From Citromicrobium sp. (GTDB lineage: Bacteria; Pseudomonadota; Alphaproteobacteria; Sphingomonadales; Sphingomonadaceae): a stretch of 26,716 nt of DNA. Both the position numbers and the translations under genes were made by a program. Positions 18,114-26,216 of the stretch are shown here, in pieces. The notes under the pieces were generated by a model, which saw only the letters and a list, made by a program, of their open reading frames with translations, had not been told where the DNA came from and did no database searches. Each line of letters begins with the position of its first letter. Position 1 is the first letter of the stretch. The DNA lies in contig PAVA01000040.1 of assembly GCA_002712945.1 (NCBI GenBank), forward strand, positions 1 to 26,716. The letters are read 5' to 3'.

Positions 18114-18637
18114 CGCGCGGCCGCATCGCAGACCCGGAAGGGCACATCCGCGTTCTCGGCAATGCCGACTTCGAGGAACAGCGCCATCACGCCCGCGAGA
18201 TTCTCGGGCGGGAGCGGAGCGAGCTCGGCGAGCAGCCGGTCCGCGATGCGGCACTGCTCCGCATCGAACCCCTGCGCTATCGCCAGCGCGGCAGCGGGCG
18301 CGAGCGCGGCTTTCGCAACACCCTCGAACCGGCCTTCGACCGGCAGGCTGGTGCCAGCGAAGCGTTGCGCCGCATTGCGCGCGCGCGGCCATGCGCGGTC
18401 GGACTGCGGTTCGAGCTTGCGTTGCAGCGCTGCCGACCTGGTGGTGAGGAAGGCGCCGCGCGCCAGGCTGGGCCCACACCGCGTCTTCAGTGCACCGATC
18501 AGATCGGGCATGACGTAGGCGACAACCGCCTCGTTCTCCTCAGGGGTGATGCAGGGGCGCGTCTCTGCATGGGCTGTGGTGCTTGCGGTCAGTAGGCATG
18601 CGGCCAGGCTATAGGTGGGAGAGAACTTGCGGATCAT
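18110..18637 (-). CDS. Exported hypothetical protein with four cysteines
   Basis: I do not recognise this 175-aa protein. The N-terminus MIRKFSPTYSLAACLLTASTTAHA is a signal peptide with cleavage likely at AHA|E; an LAAC at 11-14 resembles a lipobox but sits too early to be convincing. The mature part is Ala-rich and helical with four cysteines (in RPCITPE, TRCGPSL, EQCRIAD, RVCDAAAR), suggesting two disulphides in the periplasm. ATG 18637 has GAAAGGATTT upstream. The gene faces the DUF481 gene with overlapping stops and is divergent from tgt, sitting between queA-side genes and tgt. No function is proposed. Confidence 0.75.
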   Translation of the reverse strand: MIRKFSPTYSLAACLLTASTTAHAETRPCITPEENEAVVAYVMPDLIGALKTRCGPSLARGAFLTTRSAALQRKLEPQSDRAWPRARNAAQRFAGTSLPVEGRFEGVAKAALAPAAALAIAQGFDAEQCRIADRLLAELAPLPPENLAGVMALFLEVGIAENADVPFRVCDAAAR

Positions 18638-18749
18638 TGCGATGAAATCCTTTCAGGCGATCCGGCGTTCCTGAGGGCGAGCCGGTGAGCGGATCGTGAA
18701 TGCCTTGCCGGATCGACAGCCGCGCATGCCTCGCCTAGCGGTCCTTGCG

Positions 18750-19880
18750 ATGAGCACACGTTTCGATTTCACCATCTCCGCCCGAAGCGGTGCTGCGCGC
18801 ACGGGCACGATCGCCATGCACCGCGGCGAAATTCGCACGCCGGCCTTCATGCCGGTCGGCACGGCGGCGACCGTCAAGGGCATGAAGCCGGAGGCGGTTC
18901 GCGCAGCGGGGGCCGACATCATCCTCGGCAATACCTACCACCTGATGTTGCGCCCCGGCGCGGAACGAATCGCGCGTCTCGGCGGGCTGCACGCCTTTAT
19001 GAACTGGGAGCGCCCGATCCTGACCGATAGCGGCGGCTATCAGGTGATGAGCCTTTCCGATCTCAACAAGCTGACCGAGGAAGGGGTGGAGTTCCGCAGC
19101 CACCTCGACGGCAGCAGGCACATGCTCACCCCCGAACGTTCGATGGAAATCCAGCGCCTGCTCGGATCGGACATTGTCATGGCCTTCGACGAGTGCCCGC
19201 GCGCCGACCGCCCGTTGGCCGAGATCGAGGCGAGCATGGAAATGTCGATGCGCTGGGCAAAGCGGAGCCGCGACGCGTTCGACGCGGGCGGAGAGCATGC
19301 CGCGCGCTCCGCCCTGTTCGGCATCCAGCAGGGCGCGCTCGACGAGGCGCTGCGCAAGCGATCCGCCGACGCCCTCCGCGAGATCGGTTTCGACGGATAC
19401 GCCATCGGCGGTCTCGCGGTTGGGGAGGGGCAGGAGGCGATGTTCGCCACGCTCGATTTCGCCCCCGCGCAATTGCCCGAGGACGCTCCGCGATACCTGA
19501 TGGGTGTGGGCAAGCCCGACGATCTGGTGGGTGCGGTGGATCGCGGGGTCGACATGTTCGACTGCGTGCTGCCGACACGCTCGGGCCGCAACGGGCAGGC
19601 TTTCACCTGGAACGGCGCGCTCAACCTGCGCAACGCGCGCTTTGCCGAAGACAGCGGACCGTTGGACGAGCGCTGCACCTGCCCGACCTGCGCCACCTAC
19701 AGCCGCGCCTACCTCCATCACCTGATCAAGTCGGGCGAGATGCTCGGCGCGATTCTGATGACCGAGCACAATATCGGCTTCTACCAGCAATTGATGGCCA
19801 GCATGCGCGAGGCGATCAGGGACGATCGCTTCGCCGCCTTTGCGCGGACCTTCCGCGATGCCTATCTGGGCGCTCGATGA
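18750..19880 (+). CDS. tgt: Queuine/preQ1 tRNA-guanine transglycosylase Tgt
   Basis: Tgt exchanges G34 of GUN-anticodon tRNAs for preQ1, the step just before QueA. The 376-aa protein shows D93 in DSGGYQVMS (proton acceptor), the nucleophile D271 in [14 protein letters not shown], the [10 protein letters not shown] loop, and the zinc site C309, C311, C314 and H340 (CTCPTC ... TEH), all in register with E. coli Tgt (D89, D264, C302/C304/C307/H333). ATG 18750 starts [14 protein letters not shown]; the open frame extends 18 codons upstream without homology. The stop overlaps the M50B gene start as ATGA. In this genome it is parted from queA by the zinc-ribbon, ABC, DUF481 and 175-aa genes. Confidence 0.97.
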   Translation: MSTRFDFTISARSGAARTGTIAMHRGEIRTPAFMPVGTAATVKGMKPEAVRAAGADIILGNTYHLMLRPGAERIARLGGLHAFMNWERPILTDSGGYQVMSLSDLNKLTEEGVEFRSHLDGSRHMLTPERSMEIQRLLGSDIVMAFDECPRADRPLAEIEASMEMSMRWAKRSRDAFDAGGEHAARSALFGIQQGALDEALRKRSADALREIGFDGYAIGGLAVGEGQEAMFATLDFAPAQLPEDAPRYLMGVGKPDDLVGAVDRGVDMFDCVLPTRSGRNGQAFTWNGALNLRNARFAEDSGPLDERCTCPTCATYSRAYLHHLIKSGEMLGAILMTEHNIGFYQQLMASMREAIRDDRFAAFARTFRDAYLGAR

Positions 19881-20593
19881 GCAGCTATCTCGCAGAGCAG
19901 GACCGGCAGCAGCGGATCGCGTTGCTCGTCATCCTCGGCCTGGGGTCGATCATGCTGTGGCACGCGCCCTTCGGCGCATGGCTGCTCTACCCCTTTACCA
20001 TCCTGACCACATGGTTTCACGAGATGGGCCATGGAATCGCCGCCATCGCGATGGGGGAGCGGTTCGATCACCTGCTGATCTACCCCGATGGGTCGGGCGT
20101 CGCCGTGTCGGAAATCTCGCCCGGTCGTAACGTGGTGCAGGACGCGATCATCGCGGCGGGCGGCCCTGTCGGGCCCGGGATAGCGGGGGCTGCGCTGATC
20201 GCATCGTCGCGCACGCTCAAGGGCACGCGGATTGCGCTGGCGGTGCTCGGCGTTGCTCTGCTCGTCAGCACTGCGATCTGGGTCCGCAGCCTTACCGGCA
20301 TGATCGTCCTCCCGCTGGCCGGCTTCGCGATCCTTGCCATCGCACGCAATGCGAACCCGGATCAGCAGCGCTTCGCGATCCAGCTGCTCGGCGTGCAGGC
20401 GTGTATCAGCGTGTGGACCCAGACGGGCTACCTGTTCACCCGGGGCGGCACGATCGGCGGGCTGCCGCAGGTATCGGACACCGGCGCCGTTGCCGAGGCC
20501 CTGTTCCTGCCCTTCTGGTTCTGGGGAATCGTGCTGAGCGCGGCCAATGTCGCGCTGCTCTGGTACAGCTTCCGCTACGCCTTCCGACGCTAG
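19877..20593 (+). CDS. M50B-type membrane metalloprotease-like protein
   Basis: A 238-aa integral membrane protein with about six hydrophobic helices. HEMGH at 48-52 (in [14 protein letters not shown]) is the HExxH zinc motif placed inside a membrane helix, as in the M50B peptidases; [11 protein letters not shown] and [14 protein letters not shown] follow. No PDZ or CBS domain. M50 members cleave single-pass substrates within the membrane, but many M50B proteins have no known substrate, so protease activity is inferred. ATG 19877 overlaps the tgt stop (ATGA), so expression is tied to tgt. Why a membrane protease follows tgt is unclear. The S9 peptidase gene starts 159 nt downstream. Confidence 0.85.
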   Translation: MSSYLAEQDRQQRIALLVILGLGSIMLWHAPFGAWLLYPFTILTTWFHEMGHGIAAIAMGERFDHLLIYPDGSGVAVSEISPGRNVVQDAIIAAGGPVGPGIAGAALIASSRTLKGTRIALAVLGVALLVSTAIWVRSLTGMIVLPLAGFAILAIARNANPDQQRFAIQLLGVQACISVWTQTGYLFTRGGTIGGLPQVSDTGAVAEALFLPFWFWGIVLSAANVALLWYSFRYAFRR

Positions 20594-20752
20594 GCAATCC
20601 CGAGTTGCGCAGCGATGGCGTGCGATGCAATCCGGGCGATCGATGCGCACCGCTTCCCCGGCATCATGGCCTGGCCGGAAAAGAACCGAAAAACAGACTG
20701 GTATGAGCGCACGGAATATGATTTCCTTGCGCAAGGATCAGGGGGGAATCGG

Positions 20753-22729
20753 ATGAAGAACGCGCTTTTCGCGGGTGGAGCAATGCTGCTCGCCCTGGCG
20801 ATGCCTGTATCGGCGTCGGCGCAGGAATTGAGTGTGAAGGAACTGGCGGGCCGTTTCGGTGCGCGCGCGACGGTGCTCGACATCAGCCTGTCGCCCAGCG
20901 GCGACAAGGTCGCCTACCTGTCCTCGGACAATGGAACGACCGAGATTCTGTACGTGGTCGACCTGAATGGCGACGCGGAGCCCAGGGCCCTGATGTCGCT
21001 TTCCGAGCCGAATTCGGAACTGAGCTATTGCGACTGGGCGAACGAGATCTTCCTGATTTGCGAGGTGGTCGGCATCACCAAGGCCCCTGGCGACATACCC
21101 CTGTTCTTCTCGCGCATCGTATCGGTCGGCACCGACGGTACGGAACCGCGCATGCTGACATCCAATCGCTCGCTGCGCGCCTATGGCTATCAGCAGGATG
21201 GCGGGACGGTCGTCGCGCTCGATGTCGAAGGCGAGGAGAACCGCATCCTCATGACGCGCGACTTCTTGGCCGAGTATTCGACCGGGACACGCCTGGCGAA
21301 CGAGGATACCGGGCTTGGGGTCGAAGAAGTCGACATTACCCGCAACCGGCGCAAGACAGTCGAGCGACCGGACGATTACGCGAGCCGATATATTGCCGAC
21401 GATAACGGAGCGATCCGCCTCAAGGTGCGTCGACCACGCGATGGCAACGGGCGGCTGACGGGCGACGTCGAATATTACTATCGCGGCGCGGACGAGAACC
21501 GCTGGACCCGCTTCAGCGGCGATCTGGAGGGCTTCACCCCGGTCGCCGTCGATGCGACCGCCAACGTCGCCTACGGGTTCCAGACAGTTGACGGCTTCGA
21601 TGCGCTCTACCGCGTGGCGCTCGACGGGTCGGGGCGACGCGAACAGGTCATCGCACGCGACGATGTCGATATCGACAGCCTTATCCGCATCGGTCGCCAG
21701 CGCCGGGTGGTCGGGGCGAGCTTTGCGACCGAGAAGCGCCAGATCGAATATCTCGATCCGGAAATGGCTGCGCTTGCCAAGCAGCTCCAGGCGGCCCTGC
21801 CTGGCAATCCGCTGATCAACATCGTCGATGCCTCCGCCGACGAGCAGACCCTGCTCATCATCGCTTCAAGCGACGTCGATCCGGGCATGTCCTATCTGCT
21901 GGAGCGTGAGAGCAAGCGGCTTTCCCCTCTGCTGCCCCTGCGCGATCCGCTGGTGGACATGCCGATGTCGGAAATGAAGCCGGTAACCTTCCCGGCCGCC
22001 GACGGCACGCAGATCCCAGGCTACCTGACCATGCCGCGCGACACCTCCGGCCCCGTTCCGGCGGTGGTGCTGCCCCATGGTGGGCCCGGATCGCGCGACG
22101 AATGGGGCTTCGACTGGCTGGTCCAGTTCCTCGCCGCGCGTGGCTATGCGGTCCTGCAGCCCAACTTCCGCGGCTCGACCGGGTACGGGGAGGCCTGGTT
22201 CGGGCGCAACGGCTTCCAGGAATGGCGCACGGCGATCGGCGATGTGAACGATGCGGGCCGCTGGCTGGTAGCCGAAGGAATCGCCGATCCCGAGAGAATG
22301 GGCATTCTCGGCTGGTCCTACGGCGGCTACGCCGCGCTGCAATCGCAGGTGCTCGACCCCGATCTCTACAAGGCCGTGGTTGCCATCGCGCCCGTCACCG
22401 ATCTCGATATGGTTGTCGAAGAGGCGCGCGATTACACGAACTTCCAGATCGTGCGGCGCTTCGTGGGCGAGGGCCCGCATGTCCGCGAGGGAAGCCCGGT
22501 CCATTTCGCCGAGCGCTTCAAGGCCCCGGTGCTGCTGTTCCACGGGACCGAGGATATCAACGTGGGAAGCGCCCAGTCCGAACGGATGGAAGACCGTCTG
22601 GAGGACGCCGGCCGGAGTGTCCGCTATGTCGAATACGACGGGTTCGACCACTATCTCGACGACGGGCGCGTGCGTGGCAACATGTTGCTCGAGATCGATC
22701 AGTTCCTCGCCCAGCACCTTAGCAAATAG
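20753..22729 (+). CDS. Secreted S9-family prolyl oligopeptidase
   Basis: A 658-aa exported serine peptidase. The signal peptide MKNALFAGGAMLLALAMPVSASA ends at ASA|QE. Residues about 30-400 form the irregular beta-propeller (repeated SPSGDKVAYLSS and TDGTEPRMLTSN type strands) that gates access; the C-terminal alpha/beta-hydrolase has S522 in GWSYGGYAAL, D601 in HGTEDINVGS and H633 in YDGFDHYLDD, a complete triad, with the PHGGPGSRDEWGFD oxyanion region before it. These place it with the acylaminoacyl-peptidase/dipeptidyl-peptidase group that trims short peptides. ATG 20753 has GGGGGGA 6 nt upstream; the frame extends to 20615 without homology. It converges on rpsD across the terminator at 22752-22784. 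Confidence 0.94.
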   Translation: MKNALFAGGAMLLALAMPVSASAQELSVKELAGRFGARATVLDISLSPSGDKVAYLSSDNGTTEILYVVDLNGDAEPRALMSLSEPNSELSYCDWANEIFLICEVVGITKAPGDIPLFFSRIVSVGTDGTEPRMLTSNRSLRAYGYQQDGGTVVALDVEGEENRILMTRDFLAEYSTGTRLANEDTGLGVEEVDITRNRRKTVERPDDYASRYIADDNGAIRLKVRRPRDGNGRLTGDVEYYYRGADENRWTRFSGDLEGFTPVAVDATANVAYGFQTVDGFDALYRVALDGSGRREQVIARDDVDIDSLIRIGRQRRVVGASFATEKRQIEYLDPEMAALAKQLQAALPGNPLINIVDASADEQTLLIIASSDVDPGMSYLLERESKRLSPLLPLRDPLVDMPMSEMKPVTFPAADGTQIPGYLTMPRDTSGPVPAVVLPHGGPGSRDEWGFDWLVQFLAARGYAVLQPNFRGSTGYGEAWFGRNGFQEWRTAIGDVNDAGRWLVAEGIADPERMGILGWSYGGYAALQSQVLDPDLYKAVVAIAPVTDLDMVVEEARDYTNFQIVRRFVGEGPHVREGSPVHFAERFKAPVLLFHGTEDINVGSAQSERMEDRLEDAGRSVRYVEYDGFDHYLDDGRVRGNMLLEIDQFLAQHLSK

Positions 22730-22751
22730 GGCGTCGCAAGAGGTGGAAACG

Positions 22752-22784
22752 AAAAAGGGCGGCCCGAACGGACCGCCCTTTTTT
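22752..22784. terminator. Bidirectional rho-independent terminator
   Basis: A run of five A (22752-22756), a stem GGGCGG (22757-22762) pairing with CCGCCC (22773-22778) and extended inward through CCG/CGG around one mismatch, then six T (22779-22784). With A on one side and T on the other it can stop transcripts from both the S9 peptidase and rpsD. Confidence 0.9.
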
Positions 22785-22805
22785 CGATAGCGTCTGGCCG
22801 AAAGA

Positions 22806-23420
22806 TCAGCGCGAGTAGAACTCGACGATCAGGTTCGGTTCCATGGTGACGGGGTAGGGCACCTCGTCGAGCTTGGGCACGCGGGTGAAGGTCACCTTGT
22901 CGTCGCCTTCGGGCGCGACGTAATCGGGGATTTCACGCTCGGGCAGGCTCTGCGCCTCGATAACCAGCGCCATGTCCTTGGCCTTGGAGCCCAGGCCGAT
23001 CACGTCGCCGACCACGACGCGGCGGCTCGGGATGTTGCACTTGCCGCCGTTGACGGTGATGTGGCCGTGGTTGACCAGCTGGCGCGCGGCGAAGATCGTC
23101 GGCGCGAACTTGGCGCGGTAGACCACCATGTCCAGCCGCTGTTCGAGCAGGCCGATCAGGTTCTGGCCGGTATCGCCCTTCATGCGCGACGCTTCCTGGT
23201 AGGTGCGCTTGAACTGCTTTTCGGTCACGTCGCCGTAGTAGCCCTTCAGCTTCTGCTTGGCGCGCAGCTGCAGGCCGAAGTCGGACATCTTGCCCTTGCG
23301 GCGCTGGCCGTGCTGGCCGGGGCCGTAGGACCGCTTGTTGACCGGCGAATTCGGGCGACCCCAGATGTTCTCGCCCATCCGGCGATCGAGCTTGTACTTG
23401 GCGCTCTTGCGCTTCGACAT
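22806..23420 (-). CDS. rpsD: 30S ribosomal protein S4
   Basis: RpsD (204 aa) is a primary 16S rRNA-binding protein that nucleates 30S assembly and, in many bacteria, regulates translation of its own m[26 protein letters not shown] is the standard alphaproteobacterial start; [55 protein letters not shown] is the S4 RNA-binding domain (about 94-150), and IVEFYSR closes the protein. ATG 23420 has GAAGGA 7 nt upstream; the in-frame extension to 23462 reads into the leader. The gene stands alone, not in the alpha operon, with its own promoter candidate at 23572-23599 and a leader of roughly 145 nt. It ends at the shared terminator. Confidence 0.98.
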   Translation of the reverse strand: MSKRKSAKYKLDRRMGENIWGRPNSPVNKRSYGPGQHGQRRKGKMSDFGLQLRAKQKLKGYYGDVTEKQFKRTYQEASRMKGDTGQNLIGLLEQRLDMVVYRAKFAPTIFAARQLVNHGHITVNGGKCNIPSRRVVVGDVIGLGSKAKDMALVIEAQSLPEREIPDYVAPEGDDKVTFTRVPKLDEVPYPVTMEPNLIVEFYSR

Positions 23421-23479
23421 AATACGTCCTTCGATTTGCTGAACCGCGCCCTTCGCGGCCATTCAACCCGGCATCGCAC

Positions 23480-23500
23480 CGACGCACCGTTCATGCGTCG
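23480..23500 (-). promoter_or_regulatory. Hairpin in the rpsD leader
   Basis: CGACGCA (23480-23486), a 7-nt loop, and TGCGTCG (23494-23500) form a perfect 7-bp stem in the inferred rpsD 5' leader, 60 nt before the start codon. A second short palindrome (TTCGA-CTTT-TCGAA, 23537-23550) lies upstream. They could form an S4-binding leader, but this is inference. Confidence 0.35.
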
Positions 23501-23571
23501 CGGCCACCGCTTCACCGGGGTGCGGGGCCAATTCCGTTCGACTTTTCGAAAGCCGCGCGAAGCGAGCGCGC

Positions 23572-23599
23572 CACATAGCAACAATCTTGCGCGGGTCAA
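23572..23599 (-). promoter_or_regulatory. Promoter candidate for rpsD
   Basis: Read on the minus strand, TTGACC (23594-23599) and TATGTG (23572-23577) are 16 nt apart, close to the alphaproteobacterial housekeeping pattern. It implies a start near 23565 and a long leader. It lies in the 220-nt gap shared with the divergent chorismate mutase gene. Confidence 0.45.
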
Positions 23600-23640
23600 G
23601 GTCTCGACAGGGTCGCGCGGGCAGGGCACAGGCAGCGGCG

Positions 23641-23952
23641 ATGACCGACAGCGTAAAGTCCCCGGAAGACTGCGAAACCATGGCCGATGTGCGTGCGGGC
23701 GTCGACGCGCTCGACCGTGAGCTTATGCGCCTGATTGCCGTGCGCTTCGGCTACATGCGCGCAGCCGCGCGGATCAAGCCCGAGCGCGGGGCCGTGCGCG
23801 ACGAGAGGCGCAAGGCCGAAGTGATCGAGAACGTCCGTCGGGACGCGCGCGAGGCGCAGCTGCCCGAGGATGCGCTGGGCGAGATCTGGGACGCGCTCGT
23901 CGAAACCTCGATCGCTTACGAAATGGTCGAGTGGGACCGGCTGAGGCATTGA
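23641..23952 (+). CDS. Chorismate mutase, AroQ fold (PchB-like)
   Basis: A 103-aa all-helical protein of the AroQ class, rearranging chorismate to prephenate for Phe/Tyr synthesis. Helix 1 is VRAGVDALDRELMRLIAVRFGYMRAAARIKP, then VRDERRKAEVIENVRRDAREAQLPEDALGEIWDALVETSIAYEMVEWDRLR. Candidate active-site residues in the usual register are the Arg of VRAGVD, the Arg of AVRF, the Lys of RIKP, the Asp-Glu-Arg of RDERR and a Glu in LVETS. The tail AYEMVEWDRLR is closer to PchB-type isochorismate-pyruvate lyases than to E. coli PheA, so lyase activity is not excluded. ATG 23641 begins the homologous region; earlier in-frame codons are in the leader. No other aromatic genes are adjacent. Confidence 0.85.
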   Translation: MTDSVKSPEDCETMADVRAGVDALDRELMRLIAVRFGYMRAAARIKPERGAVRDERRKAEVIENVRRDAREAQLPEDALGEIWDALVETSIAYEMVEWDRLRH

Positions 23953-23983
23953 TGAGCGCCCCACCTGTCCGGGAAAGTGCGGG

Positions 23984-24268
23984 TCAGGTCTGATCCCGGC
24001 GTGCCTGAGCCGCGGACTCGCGGTTGTCGGAATCGGTGCCGCGCCACTGGTCACGAGTCTGGCAGACGCGCGTCTTGAACCGGGTGCCCGTCTCGCGGAC
24101 GTAGCGGCACACGATTTCCGTACCGTCCGGCTGTTCCGCTTCCGGTTCGCTGTGCTCGGGCTTTTCCTCCTGGCTGCCCGTGTCCTGTGCAATAGCACCC
24201 GAGGCTGCCATGGCGCCCAGCGCGCCTGTGGAGCAAAGCATGAGAAGTTTCTGAGAATAAACGCGCAT
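23984..24268 (-). CDS. Small secreted protein with a two-cysteine CRY...VCQTRDQW motif
   Basis: I cannot name this 94-aa protein. MRVYSQKLLMLCSTGALGAMAASGAIA is a signal peptide (cleavage at AIA|QD). A Glu/Pro-rich linker (SQEEKPEHSEPEAEQPDG) leads to a compact segment with two cysteines 15 residues apart, starting CRYVRETGTRFKTR and ending VCQTRDQW, and a polar tail. The same cysteine segment is one I recall from many small sphingomonad proteins of unknown role, so it is probably a real gene. AGGGGGT sits before ATG 24268 and a TTGACA-containing promoter candidate lies about 30-60 nt upstream. It faces the chorismate mutase gene tail to tail. Confidence 0.75.
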   Translation of the reverse strand: MRVYSQKLLMLCSTGALGAMAASGAIAQDTGSQEEKPEHSEPEAEQPDGTEIVCRYVRETGTRFKTRVCQTRDQWRGTDSDNRESAAQARRDQT

Positions 24269-24296
24269 TTTGAGACCCCCTGGCTGGCTTGACAGT

Positions 24297-24325
24297 TAAG
24301 TGCGCGTGCCCGGTCCCTGTGTCAA
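24297..24325 (-). promoter_or_regulatory. Promoter candidate for the small secreted protein
   Basis: On the minus strand TTGACA (24320-24325) and CACTTA (24297-24302) are 17 nt apart, about 30 nt before ATG 24268. The -35 is consensus, the -10 poor. Confidence 0.35.
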
Positions 24326-24389
24326 TCGAATGTCGCCGCCGTCCGATTGCATGCGAGACGGCGGTTCGCGAATCTCATTCGGTCGGCGG

Positions 24390-25265
24390 CTAGGCCACCT
24401 GTTGCATGCGTCGGGGCGACAGGCTGTTGCGCGTCGCCAGCATGTCGTAGTGGCGCCCGATCCCGAACTTGGTAAATCCCGTGAATCCCGCCTGTTCCAG
24501 GCTGTCGCGCACCGATCCGGCATCGGCCCATCGCTGGTCCAGTTCGTAGAATATGCCGAACACGCGTTCGCGGTGCGCCGACTTCATGAGCTGCTCGATC
24601 ACGATCGGCTCGTGCCCCTCGACATCGATCTTCACGAAGATCGGCAGGTGCGCGGGGATGTGTCGATCCAGCTGCTCCATCGTGACGAGGCGGATCGATT
24701 CGTGCGGGCCGTCCTCGCCCAGATGATCGTGGAGTGTCGCCATGCCGCTATGCGACGGCTTGAGCGCGATATCCTGAGTGCCCTCACGGTTGGAGAGCGC
24801 CACATTGAGCGCACGGGCCCGCCCGCCCAGCCCGTTGACCTCCAGATTGGCCTGCAACTGCGCAAAGGTTCGTGCCACAGGCTCGAGCGCGACGATCTGG
24901 CGGCAATTGCGGTTCTGGCTTGCCACCAGCGAAAACAGCCCGCGATTGGCCCCGATGTCGAGGAAGACGAAGGGCCGGTCGATCCGCGCGAGCAGATCCG
25001 GCAGATAGCGACCATAGGTCCCGTAATGGCAATAGGCGTAGGTCCGGTCGGCCCAGTCGGGCCACATCGGCACCCGGTAATGTCCGCGGACCGGCCGGGC
25101 GGGCAGCGAAGCCTCGCCGTTCAGGCGGTGCCTGAGGACGCGCATCGTGCGTGCGCGGACCACGCGCAAATGGCGCAGGAGCCGGAAATAGAGCGCCAAC
25201 TGAAGCGCTCCGTGGGTCGGCCATTCGACCGGCCGCTGCAGTATCGTCGGATCGTCCCGCCCCAT
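24390..25265 (-). CDS. FkbM-family SAM-dependent methyltransferase
   Basis: A 291-aa methyltransferase of the FkbM group, which O-methylates sugars or polyketides. SAM-binding motif I is FVFLDIGANRGLFSLVAS at about 100-117, followed by QIVALEPVARTFAQLQANLEVNG (motif II acidic Glu), and the late IFVKIDVEGHEPIVIEQLMKSA, the strongest FkbM signature. A basic N-terminus (LRHLRVVRARTMRVLRHRL) may lie near the membrane but is not a signal peptide. ATG 25265 begins 9 nt after the trmJ stop; the long upstream frame to 25520 is antisense or out of frame with trmJ. The acceptor is unknown; surface glycan modification is possible. It is the last gene of the apparent glyA operon. Confidence 0.87.
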   Translation of the reverse strand: MGRDDPTILQRPVEWPTHGALQLALYFRLLRHLRVVRARTMRVLRHRLNGEASLPARPVRGHYRVPMWPDWADRTYAYCHYGTYGRYLPDLLARIDRPFVFLDIGANRGLFSLVASQNRNCRQIVALEPVARTFAQLQANLEVNGLGGRARALNVALSNREGTQDIALKPSHSGMATLHDHLGEDGPHESIRLVTMEQLDRHIPAHLPIFVKIDVEGHEPIVIEQLMKSAHRERVFGIFYELDQRWADAGSVRDSLEQAGFTGFTKFGIGRHYDMLATRNSLSPRRMQQVA

Positions 25266-25273
25266 GCGCTTTG

Positions 25274-25981
25274 CTAGCCCCGTTCCAGCGAGGAGAGAAC
25301 CCCGCGCAGCGTTCGCAGTTCGAGATGGTTCCAGCCCGGTTTGGTCAGCACGCCGCGCAAGGTCCGCCGGGTGGCTTCGGCGCGTGAAGGGGGCAGGAAA
25401 TAGCCCTTGGGTTCGAGCATCCGTTCGAGATGTTCGATCAGGCCGTCGAGTTCCTCCTGCGTGCCGGGGGGCAGCAGGTCTTCCTTCGGCGGTTGCGCGA
25501 GGGCCCGCCCTTTCGACCACTCATAGGCGCACAGGATCACTGCCTGTGCGAGATTGAGCGAACCGAAATCGGGATCGATCGGCACGGTCAGGATCGTGCG
25601 GGCGAGCGCCACATCGCTCGTTTCGAGGCCCGATCGCTCCGGCCCGAACAGGATGGCGGATTTGCCCGGCTCGCCGTGAATCGCGCCGGCGGCTTCCTCC
25701 GGGGTCAGCACCGGCTTGGTCACGCCGCGCTTACGCACGGTGGTGGCGTAGACATGCGCGCAGTCCGCCACGGCCTCGGCCGTGCTCTGGAACACCTTCG
25801 CCTGGTCGAGAATGAAGTCCGCACCCGCGGCAGCGGGCCCGGCGGAAGGATTGGGCCAGCCATCGCGCGGGGCGACAAGCCGCATCTCGCGAAGGCCGAA
25901 ATTGGCCATCGCGCGCGCCGCCTTGCCGATATTCTCCCCCAGCTGCGGGCGGACGAGAACGATTGCAGGTTTGTCGCTCAG
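25274..25981 (-). CDS. trmJ: tRNA (cytidine/uridine-2'-O-)-methyltransferase TrmJ, probable CTG start
   Basis: TrmJ 2'-O-methylates nucleotide 32 of several tRNAs. The SPOUT-fold marks are RPQLGENIGKAARAMANFGL (N-x-G-x-x-A-R-A-x motif), AILFGPERSGLETSDVALA and PIDPDFGSLNLAQAVILCAYEW, the trefoil-knot SAM site. A start at ATG 25909 would delete the first conserved strand and the NIGKAARAM motif. No ATG, GTG or TTG lies further upstream in frame before stops, and reading 24 codons back gives a perfect family N-terminus, LSDKPAIVLVRPQLG, beginning with CTG at 25981-25979. That CTG overlaps the upstream TGA (CTGA), the geometry of coupled ATGA pairs. Product 235 aa, usual size. Start codon identity is inferred; a sequencing error is the alternative. 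Confidence 0.88.
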   Translation of the reverse strand: MSDKPAIVLVRPQLGENIGKAARAMANFGLREMRLVAPRDGWPNPSAGPAAAGADFILDQAKVFQSTAEAVADCAHVYATTVRKRGVTKPVLTPEEAAGAIHGEPGKSAILFGPERSGLETSDVALARTILTVPIDPDFGSLNLAQAVILCAYEWSKGRALAQPPKEDLLPPGTQEELDGLIEHLERMLEPKGYFLPPSRAEATRRTLRGVLTKPGWNHLELRTLRGVLSSLERG

Positions 25982-26199
25982 CGCTTGATCCGCTGGTAAA
26001 GCATGAAGCCTGCGCCGGCGGCGAGGCCGACAGGCCAGGTGATGACCGGCAGAACCATTGCGCCGACGGCACCCACGGCAGCGCCTGTCAGCACGGGCTT
26101 GGTCGAGGGATGCTCCATCCCCTCCTTCAGCATGCCCGACAGCTCGTTGCGGGCATCATCGATCCAGTCCTGCCCGTTGCCGGGCTCACGCTCGTCCAT
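25978..26199 (-). CDS. Small membrane protein, 73 aa, in the glyA-trmJ operon
   Basis: A 73-aa protein with an acidic, soluble N-terminus (MDEREPGNGQDWIDDARNELSGMLKEGMEHPS) and one or two hydrophobic helices (VLTGAAVGAVGAMVLPVITWPVGLAAGAGFMLY) ending in RIKR, a positive-inside tail. ATG 26199 has AAGGGTAAGG immediately upstream; the frame extends to 26250 but overlaps glyA. It starts 17 nt after the glyA stop and its TGA overlaps the trmJ CTG start. Family unknown to me. The position between glyA and trmJ suggests simple co-expression rather than a shared pathway. Confidence 0.75.
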   Translation of the reverse strand: MDEREPGNGQDWIDDARNELSGMLKEGMEHPSTKPVLTGAAVGAVGAMVLPVITWPVGLAAGAGFMLYQRIKR

Positions 26200-26216
26200 C
26201 GCCTTACCCTTTCGTG

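Noticed and set aside
20694..20722. TATGAT box (20717-20722) as an S9 peptidase promoter
   Set aside because: The -10 is good but nothing resembling a -35 lies 16-18 nt upstream, so I did not list it as a feature.
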